Shown: one piece after another, positions 10,660-21,857 of the stretch
Numbering within the stretch: the first letter of the stretch is position 1
How the letters are laid out: each line of letters starts with the position of its first letter
Assembly: GCA_947650285.1 (NCBI GenBank)
Contig: CANTFL010001488.1
Span: forward strand, 62,001 to 126,000
Length of the DNA stretch: 64,000 nt
Direction of reading: 5' to 3'
Source of the DNA: Hyaloperonospora brassicae
Taxonomy: Eukaryota; Oomycota; Peronosporomycetes; Peronosporales; Peronosporaceae
The notes under the pieces: model-generated
What the model was told of the DNA's origin: nothing
The model's input: only the letters and a program-made list of their open reading frames with translations
Database searches by the model: none
Position numbers and translations under genes: made by a program

Positions 10660-11936
10660 ATGCCGATGAATTTCAAGGTGACGTTCGCTGATGGCACCTC
10701 CACGAAGCTCTTGGGACTGCCCGACGACGCGACGCTGGACGGACTGCGCGCGCATCTATTCGAGAAGACTTCTATTGCACCGAAAGATCAACACGGTGAG
10801 ATCAGGTGTTGCGCCTGCCGATTGACTGTGCGCGGTGAACGACACGACACGACGCGATGCGCTGATGATGATTTTTTGTTTCGTCTCTTGTGGTTTGTTG
10901 CGGCAGTGATGACGGGATTTCCTCCTCAACTAGTTGAGGGACGAGGAGTACGTGTCGTGGTGAATACGCTGTAGTGAAGTAACAATCGAGTGACGGGACT
11001 GCTGCATTTGTGTCAATGGCGTTGTCGTAGGAGAGTACGTTGTCGTCGTTGGGAGTACGGACAGGCTCAGTGCTGGTGCTCAAGGAAGCCCCGAAGACCA
11101 GTGGCGCCCCTCTGAGAGTGAAGTCCGTGTTCATGCGACGCGTCATGCCGACAGACAATAGTTGTCTCTTTCATTCCATCGGGTACGTACGTTGCGAAAA
11201 GTTCGGCAGCGGTGCTGGTTGCTGACTGACAGTTTATTCCGTGTTTCAGATACGCTCTTCGGAAAACTCGAGACGAAGGCGGTACTATGATGCGGGAGTT
11301 GATTCGAGATACGATTCTGGCAAACCCGGAGAAATACTCGGAGGTGTTTTTGGGACGTCCAGTATATGAGTACTGCGCTTGGATCACGGATCACCAGTCA
11401 TGGGGCGGCGAGATCGAGTTGTCAATTCTATCGACATACTACAAAGTAGAGATGGTCGTGTTTGATGTCACAAGCATGAGCAGACTCTGCTATGGCGAAG
11501 ACCAGGGCTTCACGCAACGGATGTTCTTGCTCTACGACGGTATCCACTACGATCTGGTGGTCGAGTCCCCGTCTACCACGGCGTCGGAGCGCCTGGATAT
11601 GACGCTCTTTGCAATAAACGACTTCACGAAGGTACGGCGTAGACAGACTGAGTGATAAATGAGCTGCTATTAAGTGTGCCGCCGTTCGTTTGCAGGTCGA
11701 ACGTGCCAGTGAAGTTGCGGTGGAAGCTCATCAGAAGCACGAATATACCGACGTCAGTCGTTTCAGCATCATGTGTCTGGAGTGCAGAAGCACCTTTGTC
11801 GGACAGGTGAGTCAGTCGACTAAGTATTTTTCCTTTGCTTAACTCACGCGTACATCTTACGTTGCTGCAGAGAGAAGCGCTTTCGCATTCAACTACCACA
11901 GGGCACACACAATTTGGAGAGATCAAGTCGCATTAG
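10660..11936 (+). CDS. OTU1: OTU1/YOD1 ubiquitin thioesterase, spliced, 295 aa
   Basis: Exons 10660-10795, 10907-10947, 11031-11182, 11250-11631, 11696-11806 and 11871-11936 join in frame with GT-AG introns. Residues 1-80 form a ubiquitin-like (UBX-type) N-terminus with the ATLDGLRAHL and VMTGFPPQLV signatures. The OTU protease domain follows: MPTDNSCLFHSIG holds the catalytic Cys (residue 104, with Asp 101), WGGEIELSILSTYY is the family's central motif, and LLYDGIHYDLVV holds the catalytic His (residue 209). The end is a C2H2 zinc finger (CLECRSTF...HSTTTGH). Family members trim ubiquitin chains on substrates of the p97/Cdc48 ATPase in ER-associated degradation, binding it through the UBX-like part. 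The length is close to yeast OTU1 (301 aa). All catalytic and zinc residues are present. An ATG two codons downstream could also serve. Confidence 0.93.
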
Positions 11937-13625
11937 TCCGATGCCATCCCAAAACACACGAGTGCTAAGCTGCTGACGACGTCGACAGCAAAGGCTCTGA
12001 TTGACGAAAAGGTCCCGCTTCATCTGATTGCGACCGAAAGTCGTCATTAGATGAGGATAGGGAAGCGCCACTTCGACGATGCCGATCATCCGCAGTTGCT
12101 GCTTCTACACCGTCGGCTGTAGCACCACAGCAGCCAAGTACTGAGGGTATGCAATAGAGCGCTTACCAACCAATTGCTAGTGTCAGTGTTGAACCAGCTG
12201 CAGATGTTAGACAAGGGTGATATTGCACGGGACGGAGGCCGCGGAGCCTAGCAGACCAGAGCAGCGTGTCTCGCTGTCAGCTGCTGTACACTATTGCCAC
12301 GACAACTGCAGCGGTGATGATGGGCAGGTGAGGTACATTGAGATACTTCGAGAGGTCTCTTTTGGCCGACTGCAGCTGTGGTGGACGCAACACTCTGACC
12401 AAAAATCTCTGGTGTTACCAGTTGTTGGTATGTCAAGGCCACTGGCTCAACTACCTGTACCCGGAGATCTGCCAGAAGCATACGGAACCCTTTGACATCC
12501 TCTTCACATCAGACGGACTGTAGCAAAGGGCACTCGACGGAATGGTGCGAGCACGACTGTCCGTCCAACATCTCAAGCAGAAGTGGGACGAAGGTCCGTC
12601 TACTATGGGATCTACACTTTCTGAGCCCCGCACTACACGTCACCTGCAGAGACGACAGACTGCAAACCGACTCAACCGCTGACAGCCGTCGCGCGCACGG
12701 AATTATCTGGGAATCCACCGGCTTTACCTTACGATGCGATCGAACACTTTCGTCAAATGTTCCTTCGCAGCAAAATACATGGGTCTAGTGGAACTTCTAA
12801 GCTCGCAGTGGGTTTGGTAAACACAGTTGGCACGCTGGTGATTGTCCACAGATCAAAGTACGCGCACACTTGACCGCCGTGTTGATTGCGACGTGCAATG
12901 AGCGAGGGGTACGTGTCGTGCTTTAGCTCTGTTGTGCCGTGGCTAAGACATCCTTGAAGTGAGTTGATACTGCACAACCACGACCTGGACATTGGCTTGG
13001 AGCCTGTGTTTGCTTTGTTTTCTTCAAGCAAAGCAGCTGACAGACGCCGACCTGCCGCTGTGTGCATCGACGGACGCGCGTCACTCGCTCTCGATTCTTT
13101 TCGAAGAAGAATCGTATCTGCGTCATCATTGTAATATCAAGTCGTCATATGACCATATTCGCAGTATTGTGCACCGATGGCATCATATCAATTTACTTTA
13201 CTTACGGGATAAAGTCTACATTTGCTGCAGAAGATCGACCCGAGGTGCGATCGTCGACTTTTTGCTGATCGGTTTCGGTCCAGTTGTAAGCTGTCGACAC
13301 TATTTTAGGCCGCAGCAGTACGAGTGCTCGGCACTATCACACGATCGCGTCTCACTTGCACTGCAACCGTCCAAAGGACACGAACGTGGCAATGTTCTGC
13401 TCAAACTGACATCCAAGCAAGTACACTTCAGGCTCAACGCATTCGGCACTACTGCTGCCCTTGTTTGTTCACACAAGACTTACACAGGCGCAAGACGGAG
13501 TACATTCATGCGCGAGCTCTAGTCAATGCTGGTACAACAGTGAGCAGCCAGACTACCAAACGAGTGGCAAACGAAAGACTACCCGCGCCACGTGCTTGCA
13601 ACGGACTCTGCCAATCCAAAGCCTC
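11937..13625. other. Intergenic, no supported gene
   Basis: No frame here shows a domain I recognise. The stretch 12300-12520 on + has a Cys/His-containing fragment (LVCQGHWLNYLYPEICQKH) that changes frame on both sides, possibly a relic of a zinc-binding domain. The 176-codon frame at 12992-13522 has no coding character that I can defend. Confidence 0.5.
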
Positions 13626-15062
13626 TTACTTGTCGGGGAAGTCCACCTTGTCCGAGCCAAGCGGAGACCGCGGGTCGTTGGGAGGCGACGCAATGCGGAA
13701 AGCGCTCTCAACGTCGGCGAGCATCGCCAGCTTCGTCTTGCGCACTAGTCGACTATACCACCACAGCATGACAATGCTCAGCGCGCACAGGACGATGTTT
13801 ATCCAGAACACAGGGGTGAGCGACGGGATGGCGGCAGGCAGCAGTGGCAGCACGATCCGCGAGACCGAAGCAGCCGAGCCGAGCAAGCCCATGAGCGTGC
13901 CCTGGGGGCGACCACCCAGCAGCTTGGAGAATGCGGCAAGCACCACGGCAGTCGTGATCGGGCAGCCGACACTCCACACGAGTAGCTCCGCAAGGGCGAG
14001 TCGTGAGAACGAGAGCTGCGTGGGGCCCACAACGAGTAGTACGTTGCCTGCGAGGAGCAGCGCAAAGCCAAGCTGAACCCAGCTCACGTCTCGGAGACTG
14101 TGGCGGAAGAACTCGATGGAAAAGTACGTGAGCAGACCCAGCAGACCCAGGTAAAACTGGAAGTTCGACGCGTCCACGACGGCGCTCACACTGTCTGGAT
14201 CCTTGCCCGTCGCTAGAATGAACAGCGGGATGTTCACAGTCTCGAACACGGACAAAATGCCGCGGGCGTTGAAATTCAGGAAGATGAACACGGCAGCGCC
14301 AATGTTCACAATGCGCTCGGGCATGTTTGTTGGGTCGCTCAGCGTGTTGTTTGTGCTGGCCGACTCGATTGGACCGTCGTGCACTTGAACGGACTCATCG
14401 TACACAGTCAACATGCCAATGATTGTCATCAGGTTGAACAGCACGAGAATCATACCCGGCGACGTAAACTTGTTCAAGTGAATGCCCAAAACATACGTGT
14501 CCGTAGTGGCCACGAGACTGCCGAGCCCAGGAGTCAGCGCGTAGCCAAAGAAGACGACCGTTGCTAGCATGGTCAGGTACGTGAGTCGCTGGTTAACGGT
14601 CGTGATCGAGGCCACGTCGGCGCGGCAGACGCTCCGATTGCCAGCTCCAAAGCCCACGATGGACCGACTGATCGCAAGAGCGGTCAAGCTGCCGGCCCCG
14701 TGCTGATCGGCAAACACGTACAGGAGGTTCCCCACGAGGCAAATGCCGGACGACACGAGGTAGACCGAGCGGAACGAGTAGTGGTCACACATCCAGCCAA
14801 AGACCGTGGACGAGATGAGTCGTCCAACGGAGAAGAGCGACGTGAGCATCCCCATGAAGGCCAAGTCACCGCCCAGGGATTTCGTGTAGAGGAAGAGCGT
14901 GGCCAGCACGACGCCCCGCGAGGACTCGGCCGCAAACTCGACAAAGTTGATCATTGCAATGTTCATGTACCATTGCGTGAGCCGACGAGGCGAACTGGGC
15001 CCGGACCGTTTCGGTTCGGCCGTGCCATACGTGGCCCCGGCGCTAGCAGACAGGGCGGGCAT
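13626..15062 (-). CDS. MFS transporter, MFSD8/CLN7-like (copy 1), 478 aa
   Basis: An uninterrupted 478-aa frame with about twelve hydrophobic segments. The family signature lies in the first half: ATLFLYTKSLGGDLAFMG, FSVGRLISSTVFGWMCDH (the MFS loop 2-3 motif region) and IVGFGAGNRSVCRADVASIT, which matches the GAGNxxVCR(S/A)xVAxxTT motif of MFSD8/CLN7 proteins, then LTPGLGSLV and HLNKFTSPGM. A long polar loop follows TM6, and the tail NDPRSPLGSDKVDF is conserved in the neighbouring copy. MFSD8 proteins are lysosomal/vacuolar membrane proteins; the substrate here is unknown. It is a tandem duplicate of 16625-18091, same strand, about 1.56 kb apart. The first ATG is used; the region from MNIAMINFVEFAAESSRG onward is nearly identical in both copies. 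Confidence 0.85.
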   Translation of the reverse strand: MPALSASAGATYGTAEPKRSGPSSPRRLTQWYMNIAMINFVEFAAESSRGVVLATLFLYTKSLGGDLAFMGMLTSLFSVGRLISSTVFGWMCDHYSFRSVYLVSSGICLVGNLLYVFADQHGAGSLTALAISRSIVGFGAGNRSVCRADVASITTVNQRLTYLTMLATVVFFGYALTPGLGSLVATTDTYVLGIHLNKFTSPGMILVLFNLMTIIGMLTVYDESVQVHDGPIESASTNNTLSDPTNMPERIVNIGAAVFIFLNFNARGILSVFETVNIPLFILATGKDPDSVSAVVDASNFQFYLGLLGLLTYFSIEFFRHSLRDVSWVQLGFALLLAGNVLLVVGPTQLSFSRLALAELLVWSVGCPITTAVVLAAFSKLLGGRPQGTLMGLLGSAASVSRIVLPLLPAAIPSLTPVFWINIVLCALSIVMLWWYSRLVRKTKLAMLADVESAFRIASPPNDPRSPLGSDKVDFPDK

Positions 15063-15569
15063 CGTCGTCGCGAGACTTGCGGCGGCGTTGGCACAAGGCG
15101 AAATGAGCTATTCGGCGAGATGATGATCGGGGAGAGGAGCTCTTGGACATAGTGAGCGCAAGATTCGCTGCGCCACGTTTTTGCCGAGAGGGGGGAAATA
15201 TCCGGAGACGCAAAAAGGGCGCGTCAGCAGGCCGTGTGATTTTTTGGTACGGTGCAGAGACGGTCCTGGTGCACAAAAGGTACGACGCGCAGCTCACTGG
15301 AGCATCCTGCGGATCGTCCGTCCGCCCGTCCGTCTGTCTGTCTGCCCGATCGTTGCTCGGAAGCTGTCGCGCGAGCTCTGCTAAAGTGCGACTTGAGTCA
15401 CGTTTGTCCTACTGCAGCTGCTGCATGATTTGACCACCGCCCAGATCTTTCCTGTTCCGGCAACAACGTGGGGCTGGCGCGCTGCAATGAACTGCTAGAG
15501 AGGTTTGGTGCAACACTTGGTCCGGGCACATTGAGACTCGAAGCGGCAAACAAAACAGCAGCAAAAGGG

Positions 15570-16260
15570 TCATCGGAACCTGAAGTGCGACTTCCAACGC
15601 ATCTGGGAGTTTGTTCCGGCCTTGGTCATTCCAGCCACGTTCAGCTTGTCGCCATCTGGTACAGTCTTCTCCCGCGTAAACGACCTGTTGGCGCTTGTGT
15701 GGGGTACGTCGGAAGCAGCCCGCGACCCGTATGCATCCTGTACAGACGGGCCCGTACTCATGGTGCACTGCGGCGGATTGCGACGAGGGTACTGATTGAC
15801 CCAGGCCCAATCATTCCTTTGTCCATTCTTGACTGGGACCGTCGTGTTGAGTTTGGCCGCGAGGAATGAAGAGCCATATGGAGCTTCAGAGATCCGTCCA
15901 GCCACCTCCCGCAGCTTTGTCGCCCCGTCCGGTGTCATATCGTCGGGCAGCCAACACTTCGAGCCAACTTCTGGACCCTTAGTAGTGCCCGACGCCGCTG
16001 CCGACACTATGTTATCAGCGATCAGCGATGGGAAGCTACATTGCCCCTGGCTTAGCTTCCACCAGAGATGCTCGCTCATCTGCAGCTATTCGGTTAATGA
16101 ATACAAATTGAGGTCCGAGCAAACGTAAGTGAACTGGACGTTGAACGTCCCTGCGACATCCCTCAACGTGACCGGATGTTGCTCGTTGTCCACAAGACGG
16201 ACAACGAGATCGGAGTGTCGGACACTGATTGGATTCCTCTATCGTTGACGTGCAAAAGGT
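15570..16260 (-). pseudogene. Broken unknown coding sequence between transporter copies
   Basis: On the minus strand, about 16230-16100 reads VVRLVDNEQHPVTLRDVAGT and on to VQFTYVCSDLNLYSLTE before a stop; the next frame (16079-15570) continues with FPSLIADNIVSAAASG, then CWLPDDMTPDGATKLREVAG and AWVNQYPRRNPPQC. Composition and the absence of opposing long frames make this look like real protein sequence interrupted by one stop, probably a relic of a larger, perhaps secreted or surface, protein. I recognise no family. It could instead be a spliced gene with its ends unseen. Confidence 0.4.
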
Positions 16261-16624
16261 AAAGAGACATTGGCGCCAATACAGTGTCTGACGATTAATG
16301 GATTTACTTTGCGTGCTAGCGGTCAACGCCTTTGCACGGATCTCTGATTCATGCCCGTCCTGTTGAAGCGCGGTGGGTCAATACGTGCTCGAACCTGCAG
16401 ACGCTCGGGCGGGAACTTGCTGAATGGAATGTGCTAAATGGATTGGGCTGGGAGGCACCGGTCGGGTCGGGTGCTTGCTACTTGTGCACGAGACGAAAGC
16501 TTTGCGCGCATCTACTGACGAGATCGGCTCACCGGGGCAGCTCTACGGCAAACGCGCTGCAACATCAGTGTCAAGAACGAACAAAGCGCGTCGTGCACAT
16601 GCTCGCACCTCGATCACGCGTGAC

Positions 16625-18091
16625 TTAGTTGTCGTCGAAGTCCACCTTGTCCGACCCTAGTGGCGACCGCGGGTCATTCGGTGGAGACGCGACTGCAAAC
16701 GCATTTTCGACATCCGTCAGCATCGCCATCTTCGTCCGGTACACCACACGATTGTACCAGTGCAGCAGTGCCACGCTCACAGCACACAGCGTGATGTTGA
16801 TCATGAACACTGGAGTCAGCGATGGAATGGCCGCGGGCAACAGCGGCAAAACGATACGCGAAACAGAGCCTGCAGAGCCGAGCAGCCCCATGAGCGTCCC
16901 CTGTGGTCGGCCACCGAGAATCTTGGAGAAGGCCGCCACGACAACGGCAGTCGTGATCGGACAGCCGATGCTCCAGACCAAAAGCTCTGCAAATGCCAGG
17001 CGGCTGAACGTGAGCGAAGCTGGTTTCAGTGCCAGCACGATGTTGCCCACGAGTAGGACGGTAAAGCCAAGTTGCACCCAGTTGACGTCGGTGATTCGCT
17101 TGCGGAAGACCTCGATGGAGAAGTACGACACAAGACCGAGCAACCCCAAGTAGAACTGGAAGTTGGAGGCGTCGACGACCGCTGCGACGCTGTCGGGATC
17201 GCTGCCGGTCACTTGGAGGAACAGCGGGATGTTCACTGTCTCAAACACTGACAGTATACCACGAGCAGAAAAGTTGAGGAAGATAAACACCATCGCGCCA
17301 ATGTTCACGATGCGTCCGGGCATGGACGTGAGATCCGACAGCGTGTTGGTCGTGGCAGCGGTGCTGGGCGACTCAAGTGGGCCGTCGTGGATGTCAATGG
17401 TCGGGTCGTATGTCGTCAGCATGGCAAAGATCGTGACCAGGTTGAACGCGACGAGGATCACGCCCGGCGAGGTGAACTTGTTGAAGTGCATGCCGTAGAA
17501 GAACACGTCCACGTCCGCCACGAGGCTGCCGAGACCTGGCGTCAAGGCGTAGCCGAGAAACACGACCGTCGCCAGGATCGTGAGGTAGCGCAAGCGCTGG
17601 TTGATGGTGGTCATGGCGGCGACGTTGGCACGACAGACGCTACGGTTGCCAGCCCCAAAGCCCACGATGAAGCGACTTGCTGCCAACAGCGGCAAGCTGT
17701 TCGTCACGTGGATGTCTGCCATGAGGTAGATGAAATTGCCCAGCAGGCAGATGCCCGATGAAACGAGGTAGACCGAGCGGAACGAGTAGTGATCGCACAT
17801 CCAGCCAAAGATCGTGGACGAGATGAGTCGTCCGACGGAGAAGAGCGACGTCAGGAGACCCATAAAGGCCAAATTGCCGCCCAGGGATTTCGTGTAGAGG
17901 AAGAGCGTGGCCAGCACGACGCCCCGCGAGGACTCGGCCGCAAACTCGACAAAGTTGATGAGCGCCATGTTGATGTACCATTGCGTGAGACGGCGGCGAG
18001 GACTCAGTGTGAAGTTCTTGGGCATCGCGTCGATGTCTCTCGAGCCATAGGACTTGCTGCCGCCAGGAAGAAGCGCGGGGTGCTGCACCAT
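16625..18091 (-). CDS. MFS transporter, MFSD8/CLN7-like (copy 2), 488 aa
   Basis: An intact 488-aa frame, colinear with the copy at 13626-15062 over its whole length apart from the first 30 residues and a few loop positions. It has the same signatures (FSVGRLISSTIFGWMCDH, VGFGAGNRSVCRANVAAMTT, LTPGLGSLV, HFNKFTSPGV) and ends NDPRSPLGSDKVDFDDN. Differences concentrate in the loop after TM4 and in the variable N-terminus, which carries no obvious signal peptide. Two open copies with preserved motifs argue that both are functional. Expected in an endolysosomal or vacuolar membrane; the substrate is unknown. The start at 18091 is the first ATG; the conserved part begins near MNMALINFVEF. Confidence 0.85.
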   Translation of the reverse strand: MVQHPALLPGGSKSYGSRDIDAMPKNFTLSPRRRLTQWYINMALINFVEFAAESSRGVVLATLFLYTKSLGGNLAFMGLLTSLFSVGRLISSTIFGWMCDHYSFRSVYLVSSGICLLGNFIYLMADIHVTNSLPLLAASRFIVGFGAGNRSVCRANVAAMTTINQRLRYLTILATVVFLGYALTPGLGSLVADVDVFFYGMHFNKFTSPGVILVAFNLVTIFAMLTTYDPTIDIHDGPLESPSTAATTNTLSDLTSMPGRIVNIGAMVFIFLNFSARGILSVFETVNIPLFLQVTGSDPDSVAAVVDASNFQFYLGLLGLVSYFSIEVFRKRITDVNWVQLGFTVLLVGNIVLALKPASLTFSRLAFAELLVWSIGCPITTAVVVAAFSKILGGRPQGTLMGLLGSAGSVSRIVLPLLPAAIPSLTPVFMINITLCAVSVALLHWYNRVVYRTKMAMLTDVENAFAVASPPNDPRSPLGSDKVDFDDN

Positions 18092-19414
18092 TGGAAAGAA
18101 GAAGCTTCTGCTTGGACGCAGATACCGAAATGATCATACACATCGACATGGCCTGCGTGTCGATCACGAATGAATCTCGACACTTGTCGGTGTGGAGAAC
18201 ATACATGCGTAGCCGGGCCAGTGGTCTCACCTGGTCTTAGTATGCTGACTGGAATTGACATTCCTGTTCAACATGGAACATGATTTTCTGCGTTCGTAGC
18301 AGTCTCGTGCTTTGCATGACCCATATGCTGCTCCACTCGTAGAGGACTCATGCGCTTGTCCATGTTTTTGCACTGGCTGTAAGCTGCCAAGATCAGGCTG
18401 TCGCCACGCTTTGCCGACGCGAATGCAGCTTTTAGCCCGTCACGCTTTGTTGCGAGGCACACAAGAGTCGCACGCTTCGCTTTCCGCGCGTGATGATGGA
18501 GGTGTCCTACAGTTGACCACTCGCACTCGTTATGCTCCTGAGGTGCGGTAAGTAGTGCTGATACCAGACCGCGTTCGCCAAGGTCCTAAGAGGTCATGTT
18601 TTGTTGACGTTGACACAAGGCGCTGCTTGTTCCCGCTTTTCCACCATCCAGCTCAAGCCACTCGTCACTTTGACCCCCTCATCTCGAGCAGCCAGCTTTA
18701 GCCGGCATCCTTCCCGCCAACGCCGAAGCAAACATAGCTTTGCTCTGATCATGCCGCTCCTATTGCCACTTGTCGTGCAAACGACTGGTTGCGGTTGACT
18801 GGAGATGCTAAGGCTAGTGGCGTCTCTGTGTCAGGTAGCATCGCTTCAGCGTCGCCACCTTGTTTAGGCTACCTACATGCAGCACCTTTCCTCCTCTCTG
18901 CTTCGCAGGCCAGCAATGCACCGAGAGCGATCAAGAATGGGCTCGCATCAAGGCTCAAGTGGGACAGTTGTCAGTCCCGCCCTACTACTCGTCGCCTCTC
19001 TTTTCTCCTGAAGCACATCACGACAATGTTCCAGTACTTCGTGCCATGGCCAATGAGTCTGTCTGCCGACATCTGCTTTTACGCCACTCGATGGCAATAG
19101 GCAGTCGCGCAATCCTCTCGCAAAAGAGCGCTACTGCTTTCTGTTTTTTCGTGGCGTGCCATCGCCTCCTCGTCTGCTTTCCGACTGGGAATGTCAAACG
19201 CAACACGGGCGGGCACGAGCTGTCGTTGCGCTGTCGTTTCTATGCAACTGCGACACGCGCGAAAGCCAGGAAGAGACTTCAACAAAATCGACCGGCGGTA
19301 TCCACCCCGCTGTCGACCGTCTTTCGTGTGCACCACGTGTTGATGTGCGCATCGTGTGTCACAGAGCTCATGCAATGTCCGATAAAGCACCGCCCACCCA
19401 CCCCCCGCCGCACC
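18092..19414. other. Intergenic, no supported gene
   Basis: This 1.3-kb stretch lies between the second transporter (transcribed leftward) and THOC1 (transcribed rightward), so it should hold both promoters. Frames on both strands lack recognisable domains. Confidence 0.5.
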
Positions 19415-21857
19415 ATGGCGCTCGAGCTGGCCAAGACCGCGGAGGTACGCCGTGTCCTCCCACTTGTTCCCTCTACACTCCGTGTCGCATCTATCGCCCA
19501 CTAACACACACTTCCCCGACCTCTTCTTCCTCCAGCAATCGATCAATGACTTCTTTACGCGCGACGACGCGCTCTCGCGTCTGGACCAGCTGCACTGCCG
19601 CACCCTAAAAGCCGTGGAAAAGGTGCTCCAGGTTCCGCGACCGCTCGAGTTCACGCACAATGTACTGGACTTGGCAGTGCAAAAGGTAGCGGAGAAGCTG
19701 GCGTGGAAGCTCCTGACCGAATCTCGTGCGACACCGACCAGCGTGGGCGTCCCGGTGCTTCTCGACCTTTGCATTGCTGGGGTGACCAAGAAGCTCCTCG
19801 TCAATAGTACACCGTATAAGGTCTTGGAGGATCTTATGGAGGGACAGACTATAAGTGCGTGTGAGAAGATATGGGAGCTGCTGGAATCTCGCAAGGACAA
19901 ACTCACGACGGTATGTGCGCTCGCTGCGCTTCTGTCAGTCTCTATGTCGTTCATCACCGCTTGCGACTGCGGCAGGTGGCTGCAGTAGTAACGCAGCGTG
20001 TGTTTTCTTCTTGATTGACACAGCCAGATTTTATCGCCGAGAAGGGTCGCACGACAAAGGCGTCGCTGTGTTTGCTGCGCATGTGCAACGCTCTGCTGCG
20101 TCGCTTGTCCAAGACTCATAACAGCGTGTTTTGCGGCAAGATTCTGATCTTCTTGTCGTTCACATTCGCGCTGTCTGAACGCTCGGCGGTCAATCTTACG
20201 GGCAAAGCAAACGTGACGAATGTGACTGTCTACGAAGATGAAGAAGCGTTTGACTCAGCTGAAGCGTCAGATGCTGCAAAGATATCGGAAGGTGCCGTGC
20301 TTCCACTGGAGGTGAGCCCTGCGCTTTTTTCTTGTACGCGGCACAGGAGGTTGGACTTACCATATGTTGGTATGGCATCGTTGCACTGCTGTCAGATTGA
20401 TACTAGCGCTTCTAGTGTCGACGCCGGTCCTATGGACTACAATCTGTATCGTACCTTTTGGGATCTGCAGAGCTTCTTCCGCGAGCATCAGATGGTCGTC
20501 CAGTCAGCGGAGAACTGGGAGAAGTTTGTACGTGTGATGAATGGCAGCTGTATGGTCGAACGCCTCGACGGCTGACGTTGCTTTTTCGTTGCGTGAGTTT
20601 GCAGTTTACTGAGCTGGATGTAGTGCTCGAAGCGTTTGAAGGCAATGCATTCTCGCCAGATGATTTAGAGCGCTCACGAGACTCAAGTGGTGGCCTGGTC
20701 TGCTCAGCGGGTGTACCTGTTCTCGGGTCAACTGGCAACACGAATAAGGATGCAACAGAGCAGGGTCCGCAAGACCATTTCTTCCAGCCCAAGTACCTGA
20801 CCAACAGCCGTCTCTTCAGACTACAGCTTCGTGACCCAATCTTGCGCGAGTGCATGCTCACACAGTTCCTTATCCTTTTTAACGACCTCGCCAGGGTAAA
20901 GCCTCCTGCCGGTAGCACTACGCCAAAGACGAAGCTGGCTGTTTTGAATGAGCGTGTAGTTGCCTTGCTGGAGCAAACGCCATTAGATGGGAAAGGTTAC
21001 AGCGAGATGGTGTCTTACGTTCTTGAACGCGAGCGTAATTGGGTCAAGTGGAAGCAGGAAAAGTGTCCGGGATACGAGAAGTACCCATCTGCGACGGAGG
21101 ACGAGTGTTCGGGGGCTCTAGAGCCAGCGGCAAAGCGAGCTCGTCGGCATTTGACCTCGCCGTTGCTGGAGCAGATTTTGTCAGAGAGCTCGAAGCCATC
21201 GCAGATCTTGGAGACACTCAAAGGCAAAGAGCGAGGTGCGTGATGAAGCGTTGTGTGGCTTTTGTAAATGTAAGCGGCTATCTCATTTTGTTCGCTACGA
21301 CATGTTGCAGCGTCCGAGGTTTCCATCGCTACGTATACCGACCGCTTTAAAGAAGCTTGGAATCCCGAGAACGGCATCGAAGAGCAGTATTGGCCGGACA
21401 AAGATGAGATGGTCTGTTGGCGAACGATGCGTGCTGCGATCAAGACGAACGTGAAATGTTTGGACTTGGCGGTGGAGGGCACGGGCTCGCTTGTCAAGGG
21501 TATTCTTGGCACTGATACCACCGCGTCGAGCAAGGTATCTACCGTTGTTTCAACGGTCAAGCCTGTAGGCGCGGAAACTGCTCTTGTGAAGGAAGAGCCT
21601 GGCAAAGAAAATGGGTCGGACCATGACGCATCCAAGGACACAGCGTCCGGTACGAGGAAGCGAGGAAGAAGTGCCTCTCTTGAGGGTACACAAATTGGCG
21701 AGACTCCATCAATGAAGCGCGAGCGAATGGGAAACAAACGCTACGACGACGATGTTGAGGTGCGTATCGATCTGTGGCATCATTTACTGCTCATCCAGCG
21801 ACGTTTGACATTTGGTGTATGAAACGACTTTGGATGCAGGACGGCGAAGAGGCATGA
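19415..21857 (+). CDS. THOC1: THO complex subunit 1 (THOC1/HPR1-like), seven exons
   Basis: Exons 19415-19444, 19536-19910, 20024-20311, 20396-20527, 20605-21235, 21311-21759 and 21840-21857 splice in frame to about 640 aa. Family signatures: [20 protein letters not shown] near the start, [57 protein letters not shown] followed by [15 protein letters not shown], and [24 protein letters not shown]1 is a core subunit of the nuclear THO/TREX complex, which couples transcription to mRNA packaging and export and limits R-loops. An acidic insert ([13 protein letters not shown]) and a Ser/Lys-rich C-terminal tail precede the stop. The start ATG is in a CACCATGG context. The last exon is tiny and uncertain: the in-frame acceptor at 21839 gives DGEEA then stop, while another frame would give a 15-residue basic helix. 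Confidence 0.9.

Noticed and set aside
12992..13522. 176-codon + frame upstream of the transporter
   Set aside because: No recognisable family; overlapping frames of similar length on both strands.
19079..20119. 346-codon minus-strand frame
   Set aside because: Antisense to THOC1 exons, whose splice sites and family motifs are clear; no domain of its own.
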